Assembly (NCBI GenBank): GCA_913041775.1
Contig: CAJWJW010000086.1
Coordinates: 1 to 6,017 of the forward strand
Source: an uncultured Flavobacteriales bacterium
GTDB lineage: Bacteria; Bacteroidota; Bacteroidia; Flavobacteriales; UBA7430
Direction: 5' to 3'
DNA length: 6,017 bases
The notes under the pieces were generated by a model. That model did no database searches and was not told where the DNA came from. It saw nothing but the letters and a program-made list of their open reading frames with translations. Positions within the stretch are counted from its first letter, which is position 1. The number at the start of each line of letters is the position of its first letter. Below are positions 1 through 5,965 of this stretch, piece after piece. A program made the translations under genes and the position numbers.

Positions 1-29
1 ATAAGAAAAAACCATCAATCCAGACCAAA

Positions 30-620
30 ATGATATTTGAATTTAACGGATACAAGCCAGTAATACACGAAAGTTCTTTTGTACATCCACAGGCAAATGT
101 TATTGGAAATGTAATTATTGGAAAGGATGTATATATTGCTCCTGGAGCTGTTTTACGTGGCGATTGGGGTGAAATTATTATTGAGGATGGTTGTAATGTA
201 CAAGAGAATTGTACAGTTCACATGTTTCCTGGAACTACCGTACTATTAAAAAAAGGCGCCCATATTGGTCATGGAGCCGTTATTCACGGTGGTACTATTG
301 GTGAAAATACTCTTATTGGAATGAATGCAGTTGTAATGGATGATTGTAAAATTGGTGCGAATTGTATTATTGGTGCTCTTTGCTTTGTTCCTGCAAATAC
401 AATGATACCCGATCGAAAAGTCGTTGTAGGAAATCCTGCAAAAATTGTAAAAGAGGTTAGCGATAAAATGATTGAGTGGAAAACGAAAGGAACCGCACTC
501 TACCAGCAATTACCAAACGATTGTATGAGCACATTGAAAGAATGCGAACCCTTACGTGTAGTTCCTATGGATAGACCCAAACAACAAGACCAATTTAAAA
601 CTTGGAAAAAAACAAAATAA
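30..620 (+). CDS. paaY: PaaY-like hexapeptide-repeat protein (phenylacetate pathway thioesterase / gamma-carbonic anhydrase fold)
   Basis: The 196-residue product has the left-handed beta-helix hexapeptide pattern from about residue 20 to 140 and a C-terminal helical tail. The gamma-carbonic-anhydrase metal site is complete: His64 (CTVH), His81 and His86 (GHGAVIHG). The supporting residues Arg43/Asp45 (LRGD) and Asn56/Gln58 (CNVQEN) are also present. From memory of E. coli PaaY, the length is the same, and shared signatures include MNAVVMD (98-104), VGNPAK (133-138), the W..KGT..Y..L segment (150-161) and EPLR (173-176). This tail separates PaaY from generic YrdA-type proteins. In E. coli, PaaY is a metal-dependent thioesterase that hydrolyses ring-hydroxylated CoA dead-end products of phenylacetate catabolism; the same cytoplasmic role here is inferred. 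The ATG at 30 fits the family N-terminus. The TAA at positions 2-4 could be the stop of an upstream gene, so paaY may lie inside an operon that begins outside the window. Alternative: a gamma-carbonic anhydrase unrelated to phenylacetate. Confidence 0.88.
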   Translation: MIFEFNGYKPVIHESSFVHPQANVIGNVIIGKDVYIAPGAVLRGDWGEIIIEDGCNVQENCTVHMFPGTTVLLKKGAHIGHGAVIHGGTIGENTLIGMNAVVMDDCKIGANCIIGALCFVPANTMIPDRKVVVGNPAKIVKEVSDKMIEWKTKGTALYQQLPNDCMSTLKECEPLRVVPMDRPKQQDQFKTWKKTK

Positions 621-622
621 TT

Positions 623-1672
623 ATGAAAAGCATCTTTAAAGTTTTTAAAATTTGTTTGTTTTTAGGAGCCTGTTTTGGCTTTTATGTAATGGGTGTTATC
701 GCATTTGGTACAATAACTGAACATAATTTTGAAGATAAAATAAGTCTTCACGACTTGGTAAGCCCACCTGTTGTTTTTTTAGATTCTACCTTCGAGTTTA
801 TTACTTGGAATGTTGGTTTTTTTGGTTTAGGAGAAGAGTCAGATTTTTTCTATGATGGAGGGAATGATGTCTTTCAAACAAAAAAAACAGTGCAGAAAAA
901 CATGAAAGGTGCACTAAGTTTTATCAATGATAATTCATCGATTGATTTTTTCCTTTTTCAAGAAGTAGATAGTTTTAGTTGGCGTTCACAAAAACAAGAC
1001 TTCTTAGCAGAAGTAAGTCATCTAGGAGAAGGGTATCAATCTCATTTTGGATTAAATTACGCATCTACGTTCGTACCAATCCCTATATCCAACCCTATGG
1101 GGCCTACTTATGGCGGTCTATTCTCGATGTCTAAGTTTGAAGTCTCAGATGCATTTCGATACGACTTGCGTACCGAGAGTGTATGGCCTAAACGTTTATT
1201 TTTTCTTAAACGCTGTTTTTTAACACAGAGAGTTAAATTGAAAGATAAAGACTTGGTTGTCGTAAATATTCACAATTCTGCTTACGATAAATCAGGTGAG
1301 AAGAAGAATAAAGAAATGTACCAATTATTAGCTTTTGCACAGGCTGAATTTGAACAAGGAAATGCTGTAGTAATTGGGGGAGATTGGAATCAGAGCCCTC
1401 CAAATTATGAACCAAAAGAAATGCCAGTTGATTTTTTAAATGCTCGATTTTCAAATACTGATATTCCCGAAGGTTGGAAGTGGGTGGCTGATGTTGCTAC
1501 ACCAACAAATAGAAAGCTAGATAAGCCTTATTCTAAAGAGTTCAGTCATACATCTGTAATAGACCATTTTTTAGTTTCTCCAAATGTAAATGTTGATTCT
1601 GTCGCAGTTGTAAACATGAATTTCGCATATTCCGATCATCAACCAGTTTATTTAAAAGTGACTTTAAAATAA
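623..1672 (+). CDS. Membrane-anchored endonuclease/exonuclease/phosphatase (EEP) family protein
   Basis: The 349-residue product starts with a short basic end and a hydrophobic stretch (about residues 8-29), then an EEP domain (about 57-347). Visible catalytic motifs in order are TWNVGFFG (Asn63), LFQEVDS (Glu114, metal ligand), NIHNSAYD (His217), GGDWNQSP (Asp254/Asn256), SVIDHFLVS (Asp314) and YSDHQP (Asp338/His339). All expected positions are filled, so a metal-dependent phosphodiesterase or phosphatase activity is likely. The family ranges from nucleases to sphingomyelinases and inositol phosphatases, so the substrate cannot be told. The N-terminus predicts an exported, inner-membrane-anchored enzyme. 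LGAC at 14-17 resembles a lipobox, but Lys9 lies close before it and the hydrophobic run continues past the Cys, so an anchor is preferred. I chose the ATG at 623, 2 nt after the paaY stop. An in-frame TTG at 602 would add seven residues and overlap paaY; it is a weaker start. There is no clear Shine-Dalgarno sequence. The spacing suggests cotranscription with paaY. Confidence 0.85.
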   Translation: MKSIFKVFKICLFLGACFGFYVMGVIAFGTITEHNFEDKISLHDLVSPPVVFLDSTFEFITWNVGFFGLGEESDFFYDGGNDVFQTKKTVQKNMKGALSFINDNSSIDFFLFQEVDSFSWRSQKQDFLAEVSHLGEGYQSHFGLNYASTFVPIPISNPMGPTYGGLFSMSKFEVSDAFRYDLRTESVWPKRLFFLKRCFLTQRVKLKDKDLVVVNIHNSAYDKSGEKKNKEMYQLLAFAQAEFEQGNAVVIGGDWNQSPPNYEPKEMPVDFLNARFSNTDIPEGWKWVADVATPTNRKLDKPYSKEFSHTSVIDHFLVSPNVNVDSVAVVNMNFAYSDHQPVYLKVTLK

Positions 1673-2332
1673 TTATTGTTTGTTTTTTAACATGGGTACA
1701 AACCTAAAGGTGGCTTCATTAAAATTATCAAACTCCACTTTTCTATAGTTCGAATTTGAAGTTTTTATAATTAGGGTCATTACTTGTGTGCCTGTTCCAA
1801 TAGGTATTATCATCATTCCTCCAATAGCCAATTGCATAAATAGTTTTTCTGGTAAACTGGGGGCACCTGCGGTAACTATTATTTTATCAAATGGTGCTTT
1901 TTCTTCAATTCCTTCGTATCCATCACCATAATGTAAAAAGGCTTTTATTTTCATTGCCGAAAGAAGTTGCTTTGTCTTGTCGAATAAATAGTGCTGCCGC
2001 TCTATTGAATATATAGTAGCTCCTAAGTGAAATAATACAGCAGTTTGATAACCTGATCCTGTACCTATTTCCAAAACTTTATCTCCCTTCTTTATAGCTA
2101 ATACTTCCGTTTGAAATGCAACCGTATATGGGTGAGAAATCGTCTGGTCTGTTCCTATCGGGAATGCTTTATTTTGGTAAGCATGATCTTCAAATGAAGA
2201 GTCTAAGAAAAAATGTCTAGGCACCTTTAAAAGTGCATCTAAGACCTGTTGAGATTCAATACCCATTTCTTGAATCTCTAAAACGAGTCTTTTTCTACTT
2301 CCTTGATGTTTTGCTTTGTCAACTAATTGCAT
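1673..2332 (-). CDS. pcm: Protein-L-isoaspartate O-methyltransferase
   Basis: The 219-residue product, a typical length for the family, uses S-adenosylmethionine to methylate L-isoaspartyl residues in aged proteins, the first step of their repair in the cytoplasm. The SAM-binding motif I is VLEIGTGSGY (86-95), the post-I acidic strand is IYSIER (107-112), and GDGYEG (136-141) followed by FDKIIVTAGAP (148-158) forms the next motifs. The family signature upstream, TISHPYTVA (64-72), has the expected Ser66 but His67 where bacterial members usually have Gln. The C-terminal RFVPML (210-215) is typical. The start at 2332 gives the usual N-terminal HQGSRKRLV region (9-17) that binds the substrate. 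The gene converges on the EEP gene: the two stop codons touch at 1672/1673. No obvious promoter word stands out on the minus strand upstream, and no terminator hairpin is visible at its 3' end. Confidence 0.95.
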   Translation of the reverse strand: MQLVDKAKHQGSRKRLVLEIQEMGIESQQVLDALLKVPRHFFLDSSFEDHAYQNKAFPIGTDQTISHPYTVAFQTEVLAIKKGDKVLEIGTGSGYQTAVLFHLGATIYSIERQHYLFDKTKQLLSAMKIKAFLHYGDGYEGIEEKAPFDKIIVTAGAPSLPEKLFMQLAIGGMMIIPIGTGTQVMTLIIKTSNSNYRKVEFDNFNEATFRFVPMLKNKQ

Positions 2333-2485
2333 AGACTGCGAAGCTATTAAAATGTGTTAATCTCACCAAAAAAATAACCAGAGAACTCACACATACCGAA
2401 TAGTTTTTTGTTCATTTTAAGATTTATATGAAATTTTCTTTTTGATAATTTTTTATTGCTTGTATTCTTATCTGTTTTGTAGTTC

Positions 2486-2515
2486 TTTAGGGTAGGAAAA
2501 CTACTCGTAGCTTTG
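2486..2515 (+). promoter_or_regulatory. Candidate Bacteroidota-type promoter for the lipoprotein operon
   Basis: TAGCTTTG at 2508-2515 is an exact match to the Bacteroidota -7 consensus TAnnTTTG. TTTA at 2486-2489, 18 bases before it, is a near match to the -33 TTTG element. Transcription would then begin around 2518-2523 and leave an unusually long leader of roughly 135 nt before the ATG at 2657. The match is short and the region is T-rich, so chance is a real alternative. Confidence 0.35.
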
Positions 2516-2560
2516 TGTTTTGATACGCAAAGTAATTTGTATTTTTACGTACTATTTTAG

Positions 2561-2573
2561 CACAATAATTGTG
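2561..2573. repeat. 13-bp palindrome CACAATAATTGTG in the lipoprotein leader
   Basis: The arms CACAAT and ATTGTG are perfect reverse complements around a single central A. The element lies about 46 bp downstream of the candidate -7 element and 83 bp upstream of the lipoprotein start. Its size and shape suit a dimeric regulator's operator, but no regulator gene is nearby and an AT-rich palindrome this short could arise by chance. Confidence 0.3.
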
Positions 2574-2656
2574 TATATATTTCGTTAATTCGTCTCTTAG
2601 GATATTTTGATTAAAACAAAATGTTTTATTTTCAGCTAAAGAAAAAATCTATCTAA

Positions 2657-3556
2657 ATGCGTAGTAGTTTACTAATAGCCTCCATAGCCTTATTGTTTTT
2701 TAGCTCTTGTTCTAAAGATCAGTTTAAAGCAGAGATTCCTTCTTATTTACTCATCAACAGAATTGACCTAGAAACGGTTAGTTTTGAAGGTTCTGATTCT
2801 CAAAACATCACTGATGCTTGGGTTACTATGGATGGTGTGTTTTTAGGTGCTTTTGAGCTTCCTTGTACCGTTCCAATTTTGGCAGATGGCGTGCATGAGT
2901 TTTCTATTTTTGCAGGTATAAAAGCGAATGGTATTTCTGCTACTAGAATAAGGTATCCTTTTTATAATGTTTGCGATTTATACCTTGAGGATTCATCTGT
3001 ACCTTTAAGTAACAGTACCCTTATTCTCTATAGAGACAGTACCGTAAAAATTTCGGCCACTACGAGCTATTCCGATAGAACTAGCTTTTTGTTTGTGGAG
3101 GATTTCGAAGACGCTGGGGTAATTATTGAAGCCTCTGAAGATAGCGATACCACTTTACAGAAAACCCATCACGATAGTTTGGTTTTTGAAGGTAATAGTA
3201 GCGGCTTAGTAGAGTTAGATACTGTAAATGATTTTTTCGAATTGATTAGCTCTGAGTTTATTGGTATCAATTCAATTTACAATCATACTATGGTTGAATT
3301 AGATTATAAATGTGATCATTCCTTTAAAATCGGAATTGCTATGAAGTCTACTGAGACCGGATTGATTAGTCGCTTAGAGGCCCTTCATATAGACTCAAGT
3401 TATGTGTGGAATAAAATTTATGTGCATATGACTAATCAGATAAATTTAGGTAGTTCGAATGACGAATATGGTGTTTTTATAGGAATGCAAAAGGGTGCTA
3501 ATTCTGAGTCGGCTACTTTCTACTTTGACAATATTAAATGGTTACACGAAGAGTAA
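2657..3556 (+). CDS. Uncharacterised lipoprotein with beta-sandwich-like C-terminal region
   Basis: I do not recognise the family. The 299-residue product has a lipoprotein signal peptide: MRSS, a hydrophobic core (5-15) and lipobox FSSC with acylated Cys18. The next residues, Ser-Lys-Asp-Gln, partly resemble the Lys-acidic surface-export signal described for Bacteroidota lipoproteins, so outer-membrane or cell-surface display is possible. After the anchor come a strand-rich region (about 28-135, including ADGVHEFSIFAGIKANG around 76-92 and Cys70/Cys106) and a second strand-rich region (about 144-299). The second region opens with FVEDFED and ends in ATFYFDNIKW (286-295), an ending common in jelly-roll carbohydrate-binding-like domains. 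No catalytic motif is visible. The ATG at 2657 is fixed by the signal peptide and has no good Shine-Dalgarno sequence. The stop overlaps the start of the sugar transferase gene by one base, suggesting translational coupling. A link to export or anchoring of a surface glycan is inferred from this context only. Confidence 0.8.
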   Translation: MRSSLLIASIALLFFSSCSKDQFKAEIPSYLLINRIDLETVSFEGSDSQNITDAWVTMDGVFLGAFELPCTVPILADGVHEFSIFAGIKANGISATRIRYPFYNVCDLYLEDSSVPLSNSTLILYRDSTVKISATTSYSDRTSFLFVEDFEDAGVIIEASEDSDTTLQKTHHDSLVFEGNSSGLVELDTVNDFFELISSEFIGINSIYNHTMVELDYKCDHSFKIGIAMKSTETGLISRLEALHIDSSYVWNKIYVHMTNQINLGSSNDEYGVFIGMQKGANSESATFYFDNIKWLHEE

Positions 3557-4974
3557 TGAATAAAAGATTACAACAGTTTAAGTACCTATTACTCGATTCC
3601 TTTACAGCTTCATTCGCTTGGTTTTTGTTTTTTGTTTATCGTAAGCAAATTGTAGAGCCTCAGTTGTTTGGTGTAGAAAGTCCAGTTTTATACAATGCTA
3701 AATTTTGGACTGGAATTGTGTCTGTCTGTGTTTTTTGGTTAGTGTTGTATACAATATTTGGTTATTACCGTAATGTGTATAGAAAATCTAGACTTATTGA
3801 GTTAGGAGAAACTTTAATTCAATGTTTTTTTGGTGTCCTTATCATATTTTTTGTTGCCTTACTAGACGATTTAATACCGAGTTATAAAAACTATTATTCC
3901 TCCATTGCGACTTTATTCTGTATACATTTCTCTATTACCTACTTTTTCCGTTTCCTATTTACATCTGCTACAGTTTATAAAGTCCATAACAGAATAATTG
4001 GATTTAAAACCCTAATTGTTGGGGGTGCAGAGAGTGCTGTTCATATGTATAAGAGCCTTACCGAAAGCAATAAGTCTGGCGGAAATCTTATTGTAGGTTT
4101 TGTAAATGGTACAGACGATAAAGGGTATCAATTAAAAGAGCATTTGCCTTATTTTGGTTCATATAAGGATTTGAAAAATATTATCGTATCACAAGGCATT
4201 GAAGAGGTCTTAATAGCTATTGAACGCTCTGAACAGCACCATATATTAGAGGAAATAATTAATGACTTAGAGGGTGTAAATGTATTGATTAAGGTAAAAC
4301 CTAATAATTACGATATTCTAGCTGGTAAAGTGAAAATGAAATCGATGTTCGATGTTCCATTAATAGAAATTAAGCACGATTTAATGCCTGTATGGCAGTT
4401 TGTATTCAAACGAATAATGGATCTTGTCGTTTCAGTTTTAGCTATATTATTCCTCTCTCCTTTGTACTTCCTCACCATTATATTAGTGAAATTAAGCTCT
4501 GCTGGTCCAATTTTCTATTACCAAGAACGTATTGGTATTTATGGGAGCTTATTTAAAATTATTAAGTTTCGCTCTATGTATGTAGATGCAGAAAATTCAG
4601 GACCTCAATTGTCTAAGGATAATGATGCTCGTATTACTAAATGGGGATTGATTATGCGTCAGTATAGAATAGACGAATTACCGCAGTTTTGGAATGTTTT
4701 AATTGGTGACATGGCTATAGTAGGACCTCGTCCAGAACGAGAGTTTTATGCCGATAAAATTGTACTAAAAGCACCACATTATAAACATATACATAGAGTA
4801 AAACCAGGAATCACTTCATGGGGAATGGTAAAGTTTGGCTATGCGAGTACTGTAGATGAGATGGTTGATCGTTTGAGATACGATGTAATTTACATTGAAA
4901 ATATGTCGATATTTAACGACTTAAAAGTTTTGATTTATACCTTTAAAATTGTCTTCCAAGGAAGAGGAAAATAA
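3556..4974 (+). CDS. Polyprenyl-phosphate sugar-1-phosphate transferase (WbaP/WcaJ/EpsE-like initiating exopolysaccharide transferase)
   Basis: The 472-residue product moves a sugar-1-phosphate from a nucleotide sugar to undecaprenyl phosphate at the inner membrane, the first step in building exopolysaccharide, capsule or O-antigen units. The N-terminal part has about four membrane segments (about 11-28, 52-68, 89-104, 117-136). A Rossmann-like CoA_binding_3-type domain begins at KTLIVGG (151-157). The catalytic bacterial sugar transferase domain runs from about 284: KRIMDLVVS, the re-entrant helix with SPLYF near 301-305, GPIFYYQERIG (317-327), KFRSM (337-341), RIDELPQFWNVL (371-382) with the catalytic Asp373-Glu374 pair, and VGPRPE (389-394). 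All expected catalytic motifs are intact. I chose the ATG at 3556, which overlaps the previous stop as TAATG; an in-frame ATG at 3538 lies inside the lipoprotein gene and would add six residues. The sugar specificity cannot be read. No other glycosyltransferase, flippase or polymerase gene is in the window. Confidence 0.92.
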   Translation: MNKRLQQFKYLLLDSFTASFAWFLFFVYRKQIVEPQLFGVESPVLYNAKFWTGIVSVCVFWLVLYTIFGYYRNVYRKSRLIELGETLIQCFFGVLIIFFVALLDDLIPSYKNYYSSIATLFCIHFSITYFFRFLFTSATVYKVHNRIIGFKTLIVGGAESAVHMYKSLTESNKSGGNLIVGFVNGTDDKGYQLKEHLPYFGSYKDLKNIIVSQGIEEVLIAIERSEQHHILEEIINDLEGVNVLIKVKPNNYDILAGKVKMKSMFDVPLIEIKHDLMPVWQFVFKRIMDLVVSVLAILFLSPLYFLTIILVKLSSAGPIFYYQERIGIYGSLFKIIKFRSMYVDAENSGPQLSKDNDARITKWGLIMRQYRIDELPQFWNVLIGDMAIVGPRPEREFYADKIVLKAPHYKHIHRVKPGITSWGMVKFGYASTVDEMVDRLRYDVIYIENMSIFNDLKVLIYTFKIVFQGRGK

Positions 4975-4983
4975 ACAACAAAG

Positions 4984-5874
4984 ATGAAAAAAGTTGCAGT
5001 TATTGGTGCAGGTACTATGGGGAATGGTATCGCACATACATTTGCCCAATCTGGGTTTGAAGTATCCTTAATAGATATCTCTCAGGAATCCTTAGATCGT
5101 GGTGTAAGTACTATTGAGAAAAATCTTGATAGAATGGTCAAGAAAGAAAAGATTTCTGAGGCTGATAAAAACACCACGCTTTCTAATATAAGTACTTTTA
5201 CAGAGATCAAAGCTGGTGTTTCTGGTGTAGATTTAGTGGTAGAAGCTGCTACCGAAAACATGGACATAAAGCTGAAAATATTTACTCAGTTAGATGAAAT
5301 TTGTGCTGACCATGTTGTCTTAGCTTCTAATACATCTTCTATTTCGATTACTAAAATTGGCGCCGCAACCAAAAGACCAGATAAGGTTATAGGTATGCAT
5401 TTTATGAATCCTGTTCCTGTAATGAAGCTCGTTGAGATTATACGAGGTTATGCTACTTCGGATGTTGTTACAGCTCAGATAATGCAATTGTCTCGAGATC
5501 TTAAAAAATCTCCTGTAGAGGTCAACGATTACCCAGGATTTGTAGCGAATCGTATTTTAATGCCGATGATAAATGAAGCTATCTATACTCTCTACGAAGG
5601 CGTTGCTGGCGTAGAAGAAATAGATACTGTTATGATGTTAGGAATGGCACATCCAATGGGTCCTCTTCATTTAGCGGACTTTATTGGTTTAGATGTATGC
5701 CTTTCTATTATGGAAGTGTTGCATAGTGGTTTTGGAAACCCTAAGTATGCTCCTTGTCCCTTATTGGTAAATATGGTTACTGCAGGTAAGCTAGGAGTTA
5801 AATCTGGAGAAGGTTTTTATGACTATTCAGATGGACCAAGAAATAAAAAGCTGTCTAAGCAGTTTGTGAAATAA
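4984..5874 (+). CDS. hbd: 3-hydroxyacyl-CoA dehydrogenase, 3-hydroxybutyryl-CoA dehydrogenase type
   Basis: The 296-residue, single-unit enzyme oxidises (S)-3-hydroxyacyl-CoA to 3-ketoacyl-CoA with NAD, or runs in reverse. The nucleotide site is GAGTMG (8-13), with Asp31 at the end of strand two favouring NAD. The catalytic set is present: Ser118 in SNTSS (115-119), His139 in GMHFMNP (137-143), Glu151 in KLVEII (148-153) and Asn189 in GFVANR (185-190). The C-terminal domain carries the family's GPLHLADFIGLD (226-237) and GVKSGEGFYDY (271-281) signatures. The length fits stand-alone Hbd rather than E. coli PaaH, which is much longer. It could serve phenylacetate breakdown (the PaaH step), fatty acid beta-oxidation or butyrate metabolism; the sequence does not decide. 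It starts 9 nt after the sugar transferase stop, with a purine-rich GAGGA at 4964-4968 that is rather far (15 nt) for a ribosome site. It is probably cotranscribed and ends at the hairpin at 5888-5919. Confidence 0.93.
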   Translation: MKKVAVIGAGTMGNGIAHTFAQSGFEVSLIDISQESLDRGVSTIEKNLDRMVKKEKISEADKNTTLSNISTFTEIKAGVSGVDLVVEAATENMDIKLKIFTQLDEICADHVVLASNTSSISITKIGAATKRPDKVIGMHFMNPVPVMKLVEIIRGYATSDVVTAQIMQLSRDLKKSPVEVNDYPGFVANRILMPMINEAIYTLYEGVAGVEEIDTVMMLGMAHPMGPLHLADFIGLDVCLSIMEVLHSGFGNPKYAPCPLLVNMVTAGKLGVKSGEGFYDYSDGPRNKKLSKQFVK

Positions 5875-5887
5875 TTGATTACAACTT

Positions 5888-5924
5888 AAAAAGACTTTCT
5901 AGAAATCGAAAGTCTTTTTGTTTT
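5888..5924 (+). terminator. Rho-independent terminator of the lipoprotein-transferase-dehydrogenase unit
   Basis: AAAAAGACTTTC (5888-5899) and GAAAGTCTTTTT (5908-5919) form a perfect 12-bp stem with an 8-nt loop. The T-rich tail continues as GTTTT to 5924. It begins 14 nt after the dehydrogenase stop codon. The flanking A-run means it may also act weakly on minus-strand transcripts. Confidence 0.85.
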
Positions 5925-5928
5925 AACC

Positions 5929-5961
5929 AAAAAAAAGCCAGTTTAAATGAACTGACTTTTT
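5929..5961 (-). terminator. Rho-independent terminator for the minus-strand tRNA-Pro transcript
   Basis: Read on the minus strand, AAAAAGTCAGTT (5961 down to 5950) pairs with AACTGGCTTTTT (5943 down to 5932) around a 6-nt loop, giving a 12-bp stem with one U-G wobble. It is followed by an eight-base T run (the As at 5929-5936). On the plus strand the wobble becomes a C-A mismatch, so the minus orientation is favoured. It lies 4 nt past the tRNA 3' end. Confidence 0.75.
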
Positions 5962-5965
5962 AGTG

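Larger units (their letters stand above)
2333..2656. other. Divergent intergenic region, 324 bp, no gene
   Basis: This region separates pcm (leftward) from the lipoprotein operon (rightward). It is very AT-rich and holds no convincing coding sequence on either strand. It does hold a candidate rightward promoter (2486-2515) and small inverted repeats. GTAG at 2492-2495 pairs with CTAC at 2501-2504, which can instead pair with GTAG at 2507-2510. CAAA/TTTG flanks four bases at about 2528-2539. A 13-bp palindrome lies at 2561-2573. TAAAAC at 2612-2617 pairs with GTTTTA at 2623-2628 around a 5-nt loop. The pcm promoter must also lie here or further upstream, but I cannot place it. I see no riboswitch or ncRNA that I recognise. 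Confidence 0.6.

Noticed and set aside
246..509. Minus-strand open frame of 87 codons inside paaY
   Set aside because: It lies wholly within a confidently identified gene, has low-complexity Asn/Ile/Thr-rich content and no recognisable domain.
602..622. TTG start for the EEP protein, overlapping paaY
   Set aside because: The ATG at 623 gives a normal short basic N-terminus before the hydrophobic anchor and sits right after the paaY stop; the TTG extension adds only lysine/isoleucine-rich residues.
659..680. Lipobox LGAC making the EEP protein a lipoprotein
   Set aside because: A lysine falls within the six residues that should be uncharged, and the hydrophobic stretch continues well past the cysteine, which fits a membrane anchor better; it is not fully excluded.
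1233..1454. Minus-strand open frame of 73 codons inside the EEP gene
   Set aside because: It is antisense to the conserved catalytic segment of the EEP domain, with no family signature and no start context.
2347..2394. Tiny minus-strand frame (15 codons) just upstream of pcm, possible leader peptide
   Set aside because: It has no ribosome site, no run of regulatory codons and no attenuator hairpin after it; such a short frame is expected by chance.
5082..5267. Minus-strand open frame of 61 codons inside the dehydrogenase gene
   Set aside because: It is antisense to a conserved coding region and Ser/Val/Leu-rich, as expected of a shadow frame.
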